This document shows, piece after piece, positions 56,156-64,000 of a stretch of 64,000 nucleotides of DNA. Below the pieces are notes generated by a model that made no database searches, was not told the DNA's origin, and saw only the letters and a list, made by a program, of their open reading frames with translations. This stretch comes from Escallonia rubra. Lineage: Eukaryota > Streptophyta > Magnoliopsida > Escalloniales > Escalloniaceae. Each line of letters starts with the position of its first letter. Positions within the stretch are counted from its first letter, which is position 1. Made by a program: the position numbers and the translations under genes. The DNA is taken from the NCBI GenBank assembly GCA_033065855.1, contig JAVXUO010002934.1, forward strand, positions 186,001 through 250,000, read 5' to 3'.

Positions 56156-56660
56156 AAGGTGGCCGAGCCCCTCACCAGAGGGGTGGCCGAGCCCCTCACC
56201 AGAGGGGTGGCCGACCCCCTCACCAGAGGGGTGGCCGACCCCCTCACCAAAGGGGTGGCCGACCCCCTAGCAAAGGGGTGGCCGACCCCCTCAGCAAAGG
56301 GGTGGCCGACCCCCTCAGCAAAGGGGTGGCCGACCCCCTCAGCAAAGGGGTGGCCGACCCCCTCACCACAGGGGAGGCCGACCCCCTCATCAAAGGGGTG
56401 GCCGACCCCCTCAGCAAAGGGGTGGCCGACCCCCTAGCAAAGGGGTGGCCGACCCCCTCACCAAAGGGGTGGCCGACCCCCTCACCACAGGGGAGGCCGA
56501 CCCCCTCATCAAAGGGGTGGCCGACCCCCTCAGCAAAGGGGTGGCCGACCCCCTAGCAAAGGGGTGGCCGACCCCCTCAGCAAAGGGGTGGCCGACCCCC
56601 TCACCACAGGGGAGGCCGACCCCCTCATCAAAGGGGTGGTCGACCCCCTTCTCAGGGGTG
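56156..56660. repeat. 24-bp minisatellite, about 21 copies
   Basis: The unit is GGGGTGGCCGACCCCCTC plus a variable AGCAAA / ACCAAA / ACCACA / ATCAAA. Some copies are 21 bp. Variant order repeats in blocks of five to six units, showing higher-order structure. Because 24 is a multiple of three, several frames stay open; none looks like a real gene. Confidence 0.9.
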
Positions 56661-57044
56661 TGGCCGACCCCTCGGGGGGGGACCTTCGATCGTCGTCCGC
56701 GTGCTTGCGGCGCGGAGCGCTTTGACCGAGCGATGATGATGTTTAAGCATCGGAGCATTTTCACCGAGGAATGATGTTGGGCAAGTTCGACTATCGAGCG
56801 TGTGACGTGTCGTGCCACTAGGATCTCTTGGCGGGCCCCGGGGTGCGGTCCATAATAGGTTATGAACATAAGCCCCCTGCGTACGGGGTGCGCGGAGGGG
56901 CAACCCGAGCGGGCGCCGTACGCAGAAATGATGTTGGATGCACTCGAAATGTTCGTCGCTTAGTGCTTAGAGCCCGCTGTGAGGGCCGGAGCCCCCAGTT
57001 GATGGTGTCGGCAATGGCTATAAGGTTGTGAGCCGATCCCGAAT

Positions 57045-57560
57045 GCGAGGGCTGTAGCCCCGTCGGTTGATTGAGACGGCGATGGCTATAAGCTTGAGAG
57101 CCCATCCCGGATGCGAGGGCCGGAGCCCCCGGGTGATTGAGACGGCGATGGCTATAAGCTTGAGAGCCATCCCGGATGCGAGGGCCGTAGCCCCCGGGTG
57201 ATTGAGACAGCGATGGCTATAAGCTTGAGAGCCATCCCGGATGCGAGGGCCGGAGCCCCCGGGTGATTGAGACGGCGATGGCTATAAGCTTGAGAGCCAT
57301 CCCGGATGCGAGGGCCGGAGCCCCCGGGTGATTGAGACGGCGATGGCTATAAGCTTGAGAGCCATCCCGGATGCGAGGGCCGTAGCCCCCGGGTGATTGA
57401 GACAGCGATGGCTATAAGCTTGAGAGCCATCCCGGATGCGAGGGCCGGAGCCCCCGGGTGATTGAGACGGCGATGGCTATAAGCTTGAGAGCCATCCCGG
57501 ATGCGAGGGCCGTAGCCCCCGGGTGATTGAGACGGCGATGGCTTTAAGGTTATGAGCCCG
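57045..57560. repeat. 65-bp satellite array, about 8 copies
   Basis: GATGCGAGGGCCG(G/T)AG starts at 57110, 57175, 57240, 57305, 57370, 57435 and 57500, exactly 65 bases apart, with a diverged copy before. Units continue GGGTGATTGAGAC(G/A)GCGATGG and contain an AAGCTT site. The G/T and G/A variants are partly linked (gTag with gAcag), hinting at a three-unit higher order. Confidence 0.92.
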
Positions 57561-58373
57561 TCCCGCCGTGGGGGGTTGGGAATGCCGGAGCACGCGAAGC
57601 GCGTCAAGGATGTGGTTTTTTTTTTTGTGTGAGGCCCACCTCTAGAAATAGCAAGGGGGGGGCGTTGGGAAGAGACATTCTGTATTTGGGAAAGAAAAAA
57701 TTGAGAGAGAAAGAAGAGAGAGAGAAGAAGAAAGAAGAAGAGAGGGAGAAATGGGGAGAGAGGGGAAGCAAGGGGCCGAGGGGTCGGCCGCAGATGGGGG
57801 TCGTCGGGGCCAAGGGGTCGGCGGCGGTGGAGAGAAGGAAAGAAGAGGGGAAGGGGGAAGGAGGGAAGAAGAGGGGAAAGGGGAGGGGGGTCGGCCGCAC
57901 GAGGGGGGTCGGCCAATCGCGGAGGGTCGGGCACCCCGGGGGGTCGGCCAACGTGGGAGAGAGGAGAGAAGGGAGGGAAGAAAGGGAGGAGAGGGGAAGG
58001 GGGTCGGCCGCACGAGGGGGGTCGGTCGGGAGCAGGGAGAGTCGGGGGATGCTTCTTCGGGGGGAAAAGGAAGAGAAGGGAGGAGAGAAGAAAGGGGGTC
58101 GGGCGCAGGAGGTGGGTCGTCGGCGCCGAAGGCGTCGGGATCTGGAGGGAGATCGGCGGGGGAAGGTGGGTCGGGAGCTGGAGGGAAGTCATCGGGGGTA
58201 GGGGGGTCGGGAGCTGGTGGAAAGTCGGCGGGGGTAGGGGGGTCGAGAGCTGGTGGAAAGTCGGCGGGGGTAGGGGGTCGGGAGCTGAGGGGAAGTCGGC
58301 GGTAGGGGGGTCGGCGGGGCCAAAAGCCACGGGCAAGGTCACACTCGCGGAGCCGGTCCCCGTTCTGAAAAAG
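57561..58373 (+). other. Purine-rich leader before the antisense ORF
   Basis: GA-rich (57690-58300) with repeated GGGGGTCGG text (for example 58195-58290). Long frames on both strands here are composition effects. It may include the promoter/5' UTR of the antisense gene; a candidate TATA-like element was not identified. Confidence 0.4.
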
Positions 58374-60537
58374 TTGAAGCAGCAAATGTGGGTGAAACCA
58401 CGAGGTGGGGCAGCGAGCGCGGGGCGGCCACCGCGAAATGTGGCGACGGAACCGGTGCCACCTCCGCCAACAGATGAAGCCGAAGCTATGGGAGGTGGTG
58501 AGACGGGAGTGCCACTTTCATTTGATGATGCGTCGGTGAGGACGTACGATCCCGATCCGGATAAGTCGGTCACGCCATTGAGAGTGAAAGGGGTAGTACC
58601 GGCCGTGCCTGGCCGAGAGTTGTGGAGGGAGCTGGCCATCCGTGTAGCTGATGGTGCGTTCACGGTGCCATGGAGTGGGGCGTCGATGGGGGAGGAGCCA
58701 AGGATGCCGTCACCGTATGTGCGGGCCCCTAGCTGGGAGGATGCGCCCGTGCCGTCACCGAGGTATGTGGCGGGGTTGTTGGTGGAGCGTGCGGATATAC
58801 CTTGGGCGCCTGTGGTGTTCAAGGGGCACGGAGCGATGCCGATCGGGTGGGATTTCTGGTGCGATCACATGATGGAGGTGCCGAGGTGGGCGGCTTTATT
58901 GGATGTGTTGGGGTTAGTGCCGGCGATTGATATTACGGCGAGGGGGGTGGAGCTTTATAGAGACACGTCGGGGATGACTTTGCTGTTGTCGCGATGGAGT
59001 ACTCAGACACACACCTTTGTGACTGAGTTCGGAGAGATTGGGCCGACGCTGCTCGATGTGATGATGCTGACGGGCTTGCCGATGCATGGAGAGTTGGACG
59101 CACGTGTGACGCGGCTGACTAATGATGAGCGGGTGTTGCAGACGCAGTTGCTTGATATTTTGGCGGAGACGAAGACGCATCGCAAGGCGACATATAGCGG
59201 GTGGCTCCGATTGTTCTACAGCACGCCACAGGTGAGGTCGGGGCAGAAGTTGGGCAATGCGGCTCATTTTGTGATGGGGCCGTATCACAATGAGGAGCGA
59301 TATGAGATGGTGGCCTTTTTGACGATGTACTTGTCGAGGTAAGTATAATGCGTCCGTGTCTGTATGTTCGTAGATGCAATGCAGGTTAAGATTGTGTATA
59401 ATGCGTTGGCGTGTTGTGTTGTCTTGCAGGTTCGTGTTTGAAGGGACGCCGGAGGATGGCATATCCGCGAAGGTGATTCCCCTGGCGATTCGGATGGCGC
59501 AGGGGAAGCGTGTTGGGCTAGCTCCCGTGTACCTGGGCACCATGTACTCGCGATTGGATCAGTTCGTGAACGATGTGAAGAGGTCGCACGGGCGGTACCA
59601 AGTGGCGACCTACGTGGATTGGATGTTCCTGCAGCGGTACTTGTACGAGTGCTTTCCAGACTATCGTCCGACAGGATATCCGCTCGAGCATCCAGCACCG
59701 AGGACGAGGACAGTGATGCACAGCGGTAGATCGCGGGAAGTGGCACTATGGTGCAGCGGGGCGCGGGCATGTGCATGGGCGGGCATCAAGAGGCCGGAGT
59801 GTCCATTGTCGCGTTTGATAGATGCAAGGGAGGCATGCGTGGTACGCCCGTATAAAGAGATGCATGCGTCATACGGAGTGCCCCCTTGGTTGCACGGGCA
59901 GGAGATGACGATAGACTTGAGCAGAAGGGGGGTTTTGCCACCGGCGGACGTTGTGCTCCTGGTGGCGTACTTTCCAGGTTGGCTGCCGGTGATGACGGAT
60001 GACGGCGCGAAGCCTGCAGAGAACCTTTATTACGTGGCTCGGTATTGCCCGGACCGGTTGTCGCGTACATTTGGTTATGACTTAGAGCCGCCATGTGGGT
60101 ATCGTAGCCCGTGGAGTGTGACGACCGCCTTCGGATACACGCGGGATGATAGAGTTCGCGAGTGGCCGGCACCTGTGGTAGCGTGGAGGAGGCCTGGGAG
60201 AGCATCAGTGGGGGCGGTGACGGCGGAGTGTGCACAGTGGTGGGAGCGCCTGCGGGCGGTCTGGGCGGAGTGGTTGGCACAGCCATCGGGGACACGACGG
60301 TTGGTTGACGTGTATGCCTGTGACCGGGCATTGAGCTTGATATCGATGACAGCGGCGAGGCAGGCCGGTATGCTGGTGCTAGTGACGGGGAGTGCGGTTG
60401 TGAGTTCGGAGATGGATCCTGATGAGGAGGGCGAGGAGTCCGAGGAGGAGGCTCCAGAGGAGGACCATGGGGAGGAGCCAGTGGTGGCGGTACCGCGGGC
60501 GCCCGGGGCCGGCAAGGGGCCCTTGTCGTTATTGTGA
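58374..60537 (+). CDS. Antisense PMD (plant mobile domain) ORF of the Tat element
   Basis: Two open stretches, 58374-59340 and from about 59429 to 60537, are separated by a GTAAGTATA / TTGCAG-bounded gap of about 90 bases that looks like an intron. The first reads MKQQMWVKPRGG, then YRDTSGMTLLLSRW, STQTHTFVTEFGEIGPTLLD and VMMLTGLPMHG, the PMD hallmark (W...THTF...GE...TL-D-x-x-x-L-x-GLP-x-x-G). The second has RFVFEGTPEDGISAKVIPLA, RYLYECFPDY and an acidic end (DPDEEGEESEEEAPEEDHGE). The Tat branch is known to carry antisense ORFs, and PMD genes are known in Ty3/gypsy elements. The role is unknown; host PMD proteins act in silencing. It is transcribed, if at all, against the retroelement RNA. 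Codon use is GC-rich, like its neighbour ORF. Confidence 0.75.
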
Positions 60538-60719
60538 GCGGGCATGATGGAGGGGGCTCGTCAGGCGAGTGCGGGTTCTTCAGACTTGCGGCTGACAGGA
60601 TCGAAGAGGCTGCGGGAGGTGTCAGAGGAGCCAGTGGTTGAGGTAGGTCAAACCATGGCCGTTTTTGATTGAATCTCGCTTTGCTTGTGTTTGTTGTTTT
60701 TTGATGTTTATATAAAAAT

Positions 60720-61895
60720 ATGCTAACGGTTGCTTTTGGACAGGAGTACGGTGGACAGGCGGTGGAAAGCGGCAGCGGTGCGCACGTAGCGGTTGGGACT
60801 GAGGCGGTGAGAGCAACTGAGGTTGATGAGCCAGTAGGCGGGGATGAGCCGATAGCGTTTGGCGTGTCGGGGGCCGTGGCTATTGGCGGGGCGTGTCCAC
60901 CACCAGAGGTCGAGGAGGTGGTGGATGATGCGTATGGTGGCTTGGTCGACGAGTCGTTGATGTTCGATGCCAGTGGCTACTGGTGGACAGGCGCGGCGAC
61001 GGAGGCTGCGGCAGTTGAGCGGGGGGATTTGATGGAGTTGGAGCCTGTAGTGGCGATTCCGATTCAGGAGGTAGAGATCCCGGTGCAGCCGGTGCAGGCT
61101 GTTGCGGTGGCGTCGTCAGGGTCGGCCGTTGAGGCGAGTGCGACGTTGATGGCGATGCACTCGATGACCATCGGTGCACAGGCAGCCGGAGAGGTACGTG
61201 AGAGGCCTGTGATGGCGTCGAGTGGCACAGCGGCCGGAGAGGCGAGTAGGGGGTCGTCGAGCGGTCAGGCTGACGTGGTACTATGGGAGAACCTTCAGCT
61301 ACCTTCGGAGACAGTGCGCCGGTTAGAGATGGTGAAGGCGGCGTATCCGCAGACGTTTGCGGGGGTAGACTTGGAGAACCCGGTGCTGCAGAGATGGGTG
61401 TATTCAGGTTTTGTGGAGTGGCTGCTTCCGTTTGCGAGTGTTCCGGCGGCTGGCTGGACGACGGGGTTTATTGAGCGGTCGCTGAGAGAGTTCGCGACGT
61501 TCACTTCTTTGGGTGTGCAGCTAGATTGGTTGGCCGAGTTCTTTAGGTCGAGGAGCGAGGGTGGTGGTGTGGGCGAGAGGATGACCTTGGTACGTATGGA
61601 GGAGATGCTGCTCGAGAGGCGCCGCCAGGGGTTAGAGGTGGAACGATCAGAGATCAACGGAGAGTTGGTCGTGATTGACAGAGAGGTGGTGGAGATAGAG
61701 AGGCAGCTGGCGGATTTGCAGAGACGTCTGAGTGATCTTCAGAGGCGGCGGATGGATGCAGAGGTGCGAGAGGCGGATCGTTTGAGGCAGCAGGCTGAGT
61801 TCGAGGCGGAGCGGTCGGCGCTGCAGGTTCAGCGTCAGGCATTGCAGGCGTTTAGCGCTCACCCGGTAGCCGTTTTGTTATCTAGCTTCCGATAG
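60720..61895 (+). CDS. Antisense coiled-coil ORF downstream of the PMD ORF
   Basis: Open from 60720, with a TTTTGGACAG acceptor ending at 60743, so the true exon probably starts at 60744. The acidic, Val/Ala-rich first half (EEVVDDAYGGLVDESLMFD) has no known domain. The middle has LPSETVRRLEMVKAAYPQTF and VYSGFVEWLLPFASVP. The last 100 residues form a clear coiled coil with heptads (VVEIERQLADLQRRL, SDLQRRRMDAEVREADRLRQ). It follows the PMD ORF on the same strand at about 200 bases and is probably part of the same antisense transcription unit. Coiled-coil tails often follow PMD in transposon-borne proteins. Function unknown. Confidence 0.6.
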   Translation: MLTVAFGQEYGGQAVESGSGAHVAVGTEAVRATEVDEPVGGDEPIAFGVSGAVAIGGACPPPEVEEVVDDAYGGLVDESLMFDASGYWWTGAATEAAAVERGDLMELEPVVAIPIQEVEIPVQPVQAVAVASSGSAVEASATLMAMHSMTIGAQAAGEVRERPVMASSGTAAGEASRGSSSGQADVVLWENLQLPSETVRRLEMVKAAYPQTFAGVDLENPVLQRWVYSGFVEWLLPFASVPAAGWTTGFIERSLREFATFTSLGVQLDWLAEFFRSRSEGGGVGERMTLVRMEEMLLERRRQGLEVERSEINGELVVIDREVVEIERQLADLQRRLSDLQRRRMDAEVREADRLRQQAEFEAERSALQVQRQALQAFSAHPVAVLLSSFR

Positions 61896-62292
61896 GTTTA
61901 TCGTAGACTTGTTGTCTAGGGAGTGCCCGATAGTGGCCAAAGACGTTTTATGTATGCATACATCTATTTTGCTGGCTCATGAAATGTGATTGCATGCTGT
62001 TTTGTTAACACTGTCGTGGATGCGTGGTATAGTCGTTTGTATATTGCGATTGTGCGTTGCTTCTGTTGGATGTCGTTTGTATATCGAGAACAAATACTTG
62101 ATAACCAGAAATGAAATATAACAGTAAAGGCCAAGTAGGGAGTGAAAGGATTGTACATTGCTAATGTGTGGATTAAGGAATGCATCTTTTCATAAAAAAA
62201 GAACTCGTGACAAGGAACAAAAGTACATGCCAGTACATGTGCGTGCATACACAAAAGGTTGGGTCGTGGGTGGGGGACATGTCGCAAGCTGA
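61896..62292. other. Spacer between the convergent antisense gene and pol
   Basis: About 400 bases, AT-rich, with no domain. Both the antisense gene (plus) and pol (minus) end into it. Confidence 0.5.
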
Positions 62293-64000
62293 TCATGCAT
62301 AGTACTTCTTCAGATAGCGACCATTGACAGGGGCGGTAAGTTGTCCGTCGTCTGGATTGAGCAAGAGGTACGAACCATTGCTTCTGGCAGTGTGTATTTT
62401 GAATGGCCCCTCCCAGTTAGGTGTAAACTTAGGAGCTGACAAATTGGCCCGTACATGCTTGGCGGCTTGGAGGACAAGGTCGCCTGCTGCGAAGGAGCGA
62501 GGTTTGATGGTCTTCCCGTAGGCTTTGACAAGCTTCTCATGATATGCTTTCATTCGCCGCATGGCAGTAGCTCTCTTCTCATCAAGGCTCTCAAGTGCCA
62601 CCATTCTGGTTTCCTCTTCCCCGAGACCACTACTGAGGGATAGACGCGCCGAGGCGACTGCGATTTCGGCTGGCACTACACATTCGTCCCCGTAGACGAG
62701 GGAGAAGGGTGTGGCCTTCGTAGCTGTGTGTCTGAAAGTTCTGTAGGCCCAAAGGGCATGACTTAGTTTTTCGGACCAAGAGTTGCTTGCGTCGTGGACC
62801 ATGCATGACAAAACGTGCAACAGCGTTTTGTTAGAGGCTTCAGCCTGACCGTTGCCTTGTGGGTAATAAGGAGTCGACGTGGCATGATTGATATCGTCTG
62901 CTTCCATAAGAGTCTGAACATCCCGATTGATGAATGGTGTGCCGTTGTCGGAGATAATACATCGGGGGATGCCGAAGCGACATATGATGTGGTCGCGTAA
63001 AAAGTTGGCGATGGCGCCCCCCGTGGCTCTTCGCAGAGGTATGGCTTCGACCCATTTTGTGAAACGCTCCGTTGCGACCATGATCCAAATGTGACCTTTT
63101 GACGGTGGATGTATGGGGCCGATAAGGTCGAGAGCCCAAGAGTGGAATGGCCAAGGGGCCGCAATCATACGTAGGTCGGATGCTGGCATGTGTATTCTAT
63201 CTGCATGTCTCTGGCAGGGTTGACAGTGTCGTACATGGGAGATTGCATCGTACTCCATAGTTGGCCAGTAGTACCCCAGTCTGAGTAGTTCTGCATACAA
63301 CTTCTGAGAACCTTGGTGTTCGCCACAAACACCATTGTGCACTTCGTTGATCACCTCGACTGCTTGGGCACCCTGCAAGCATCGTAGGGTGCGTCCCGAA
63401 AATCCTTTGCGAAACAATTCGCCTTCCGTCTCAAAATACTTGACCGACTTGCGTTTGATAGAACGTGCCGAGTTGCGGTCAGATGGTAGCAGTCCGTGGG
63501 ACAGATATTGCAGGAAGGGCTGGCGCCAGTCACCCTCAATACTGGCGACAAGAGCTTCCGTACGGTCTGGTGCATAAAGGCATTCTGAGCAACCCTGCTG
63601 TACATCTGAAGCATCCTTGGCCATGGATGGCCAGAGACCCATTCGCTGGAGACGACGGTATAGTGGCGGTCCGTCGAGGCCGCAACACTTTTGATGCCCA
63701 TATTGCAGTTTGTGCTTTGCTTCTGTCGGTGCCAAACATCGTGCCAGAGTGCCTCCGGGACATCGCTTGTACAGGATGTCTCCTAACATGAAGAATTCTG
63801 TAAGGGTGGAGATGGAAGCGAGTGATGGTGTTCTAAGCTGGTCGATGATCGGCTGCCTCCAATCATCGGTCGTAGTGTCCGTTGGTACCAAGTCCAACGT
63901 TGTGCACGGTGCCGCCCTTTTGATAATGGTTAGCACACGTTGTTCACCGTCAATGTCTATTTTTGACGCGATCGTGGCTAAGCTGTCCGCATGTCGGTTG
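62293..64000 (-). CDS. pol: pol 3' end of the Tat element: RNase H tail and integrase
   Basis: Open on minus from the window edge to the stop at 62293. At the very edge NRHADSLATIAS is the C-terminal signature of the Tat RNase H, so the polyprotein continues outside. Next come two integrase zinc-binding-type modules, each starting with DWRQP (about 63855 and 63535): the first is degenerate and the second has the His-His-Cys-Cys pattern (VHNGVCGEHQGS ... CQPCQRH). The core (about 63165-62830) has WALDLIGPIHPP, IISDNGTPFINRD and PYYPQGNGQAEASNKTLLHV, the Asp-Asp-Glu site for DNA strand transfer in the nucleus. The C-terminus holds FAAGDLVLQ and NWEGPFKIHTAR and ends GRYLKKYYA. The visible part looks whole. 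It runs against the antisense ORFs. Confidence 0.9.
   Translation of the reverse strand, partial: NRHADSLATIASKIDIDGEQRVLTIIKRAAPCTTLDLVPTDTTTDDWRQPIIDQLRTPSLASISTLTEFFMLGDILYKRCPGGTLARCLAPTEAKHKLQYGHQKCCGLDGPPLYRRLQRMGLWPSMAKDASDVQQGCSECLYAPDRTEALVASIEGDWRQPFLQYLSHGLLPSDRNSARSIKRKSVKYFETEGELFRKGFSGRTLRCLQGAQAVEVINEVHNGVCGEHQGSQKLYAELLRLGYYWPTMEYDAISHVRHCQPCQRHADRIHMPASDLRMIAAPWPFHSWALDLIGPIHPPSKGHIWIMVATERFTKWVEAIPLRRATGGAIANFLRDHIICRFGIPRCIISDNGTPFINRDVQTLMEADDINHATSTPYYPQGNGQAEASNKTLLHVLSCMVHDASNSWSEKLSHALWAYRTFRHTATKATPFSLVYGDECVVPAEIAVASARLSLSSGLGEEETRMVALESLDEKRATAMRRMKAYHEKLVKAYGKTIKPRSFAAGDLVLQAAKHVRANLSAPKFTPNWEGPFKIHTARSNGSYLLLNPDDGQLTAPVNGRYLKKYYA

Larger units (their letters stand above)
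54809..64000 (-). mobile_element. Tat-lineage Ty3/gypsy LTR retrotransposon, 3' portion
   Basis: Minus strand. Visible parts in element order: end of RNase H and integrase (64000 to 62293), a 400-base gap, an antisense gene region (61895 to 58374, coded on plus), a 3' UTR with two satellite arrays (57560-56156), polypurine tract (56148-56131) and 3' LTR (56130-54809). Long 3' UTRs with tandem repeats and an antisense ORF between pol and the 3' LTR are known traits of the Tat/Retand branch. The visible pol end and antisense frames look whole over long stretches. gag, protease, RT and the 5' LTR are outside the window, so age by LTR comparison cannot be given; long open frames suggest it is one of the younger insertions here. 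Confidence 0.8.

Noticed and set aside
56159-56774. Open frames with an eight-residue GVADPLSK-type repeat
   Set aside because: Direct translation of a minisatellite whose unit length is a multiple of three; open in several frames.
56156-57560. Regular 24-bp and 65-bp repeats that could suggest a CRISPR array
   Set aside because: No unique spacers between repeats, no cas genes, and a plant retrotransposon context. They are tandem satellites.
57347-58822. 491-codon open frame on minus
   Set aside because: It spans the 65-bp satellite and the GA-rich leader; proline/serine/leucine-rich composition, no domain, antisense to the PMD ORF start.

Overview
This window looks like nuclear DNA of a flowering plant, probably a eudicot, from gene-poor, transposon-dense chromatin. 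The evidence is the set of families present: a Tat-lineage Ty3/gypsy element with an antisense plant-mobile-domain (PMD) reading frame, MULEs with FAR1/SWIM-type transposases and ULP-like genes, CACTA and hAT elements, Helitrons with CTAG ends, and captured scraps of plant genes (PGG ankyrin-type, HMG box, SWEET, sacsin-like). No complete host gene was found, and no rRNA, tRNA or CRISPR was recognised. The exact species cannot be told from the sequence.

Layout, left to right. 1-1619: the 5' part of a minus-strand Helitron. 2458-5455: a second, complete Helitron, inserted just upstream of an orphan exon (5639-6250) encoding the C-terminal PGG membrane domain of an ACD6/ITN1-like ankyrin protein. 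7633-13497: a CACTA (En/Spm) element with AGCGACGG-type subterminal repeats, a 207-bp higher-order tandem array, a 265-bp triple repeat and a broken transposase-24 gene. 13498-14867: the 3' part of a long LTR.

14873-52718: an element with roughly 500-bp terminal inverted repeats ('X'). It carries a spliced HMG-box relic and a decayed Copia fragment. Its right inverted repeat is cut in two at 19354 and resumes at 52439, so about 33 kb of later DNA is nested in it. That 33 kb starts with a large LTR (B, from 19355). LTR B was invaded by a related solo LTR (C, 21530-29671, target duplication CAGTG), which in turn was invaded by a Helitron (23063-26687).

Next come five MULE-type pieces and a fourth Helitron, separated by little more than TA runs. 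They are M1 (PMD-ULP gene converging on a MURA transposase gene), M2 (Pack-MULE with a SWEET exon), M3 (truncated PMD gene between inverted arrays of about 600-bp units, with another MULE inside that has a clean 9-bp duplication), Helitron 49339-50571, M4 (Pack-MULE with a duplicated sacsin-like fragment) and M5 (a terminal fragment). A non-autonomous hAT lies at 53071-54528.

54809-64000: a minus-strand Tat-lineage LTR retrotransposon running off the right edge. Visible parts are its 3' LTR, polypurine tract, two satellite arrays in the 3' UTR, antisense PMD and coiled-coil ORFs, and the 3' end of pol (RNase H tail and integrase).

The main theme is that PMD-encoding genes ride here in two unrelated transposon classes, and that the MULE cluster shares a distinctive set of about 27-bp palindromes near its ends. 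The MULE transposase gene and the CACTA gene are both broken, so the DNA elements look inactive. The visible retrotransposon frames are long and open.
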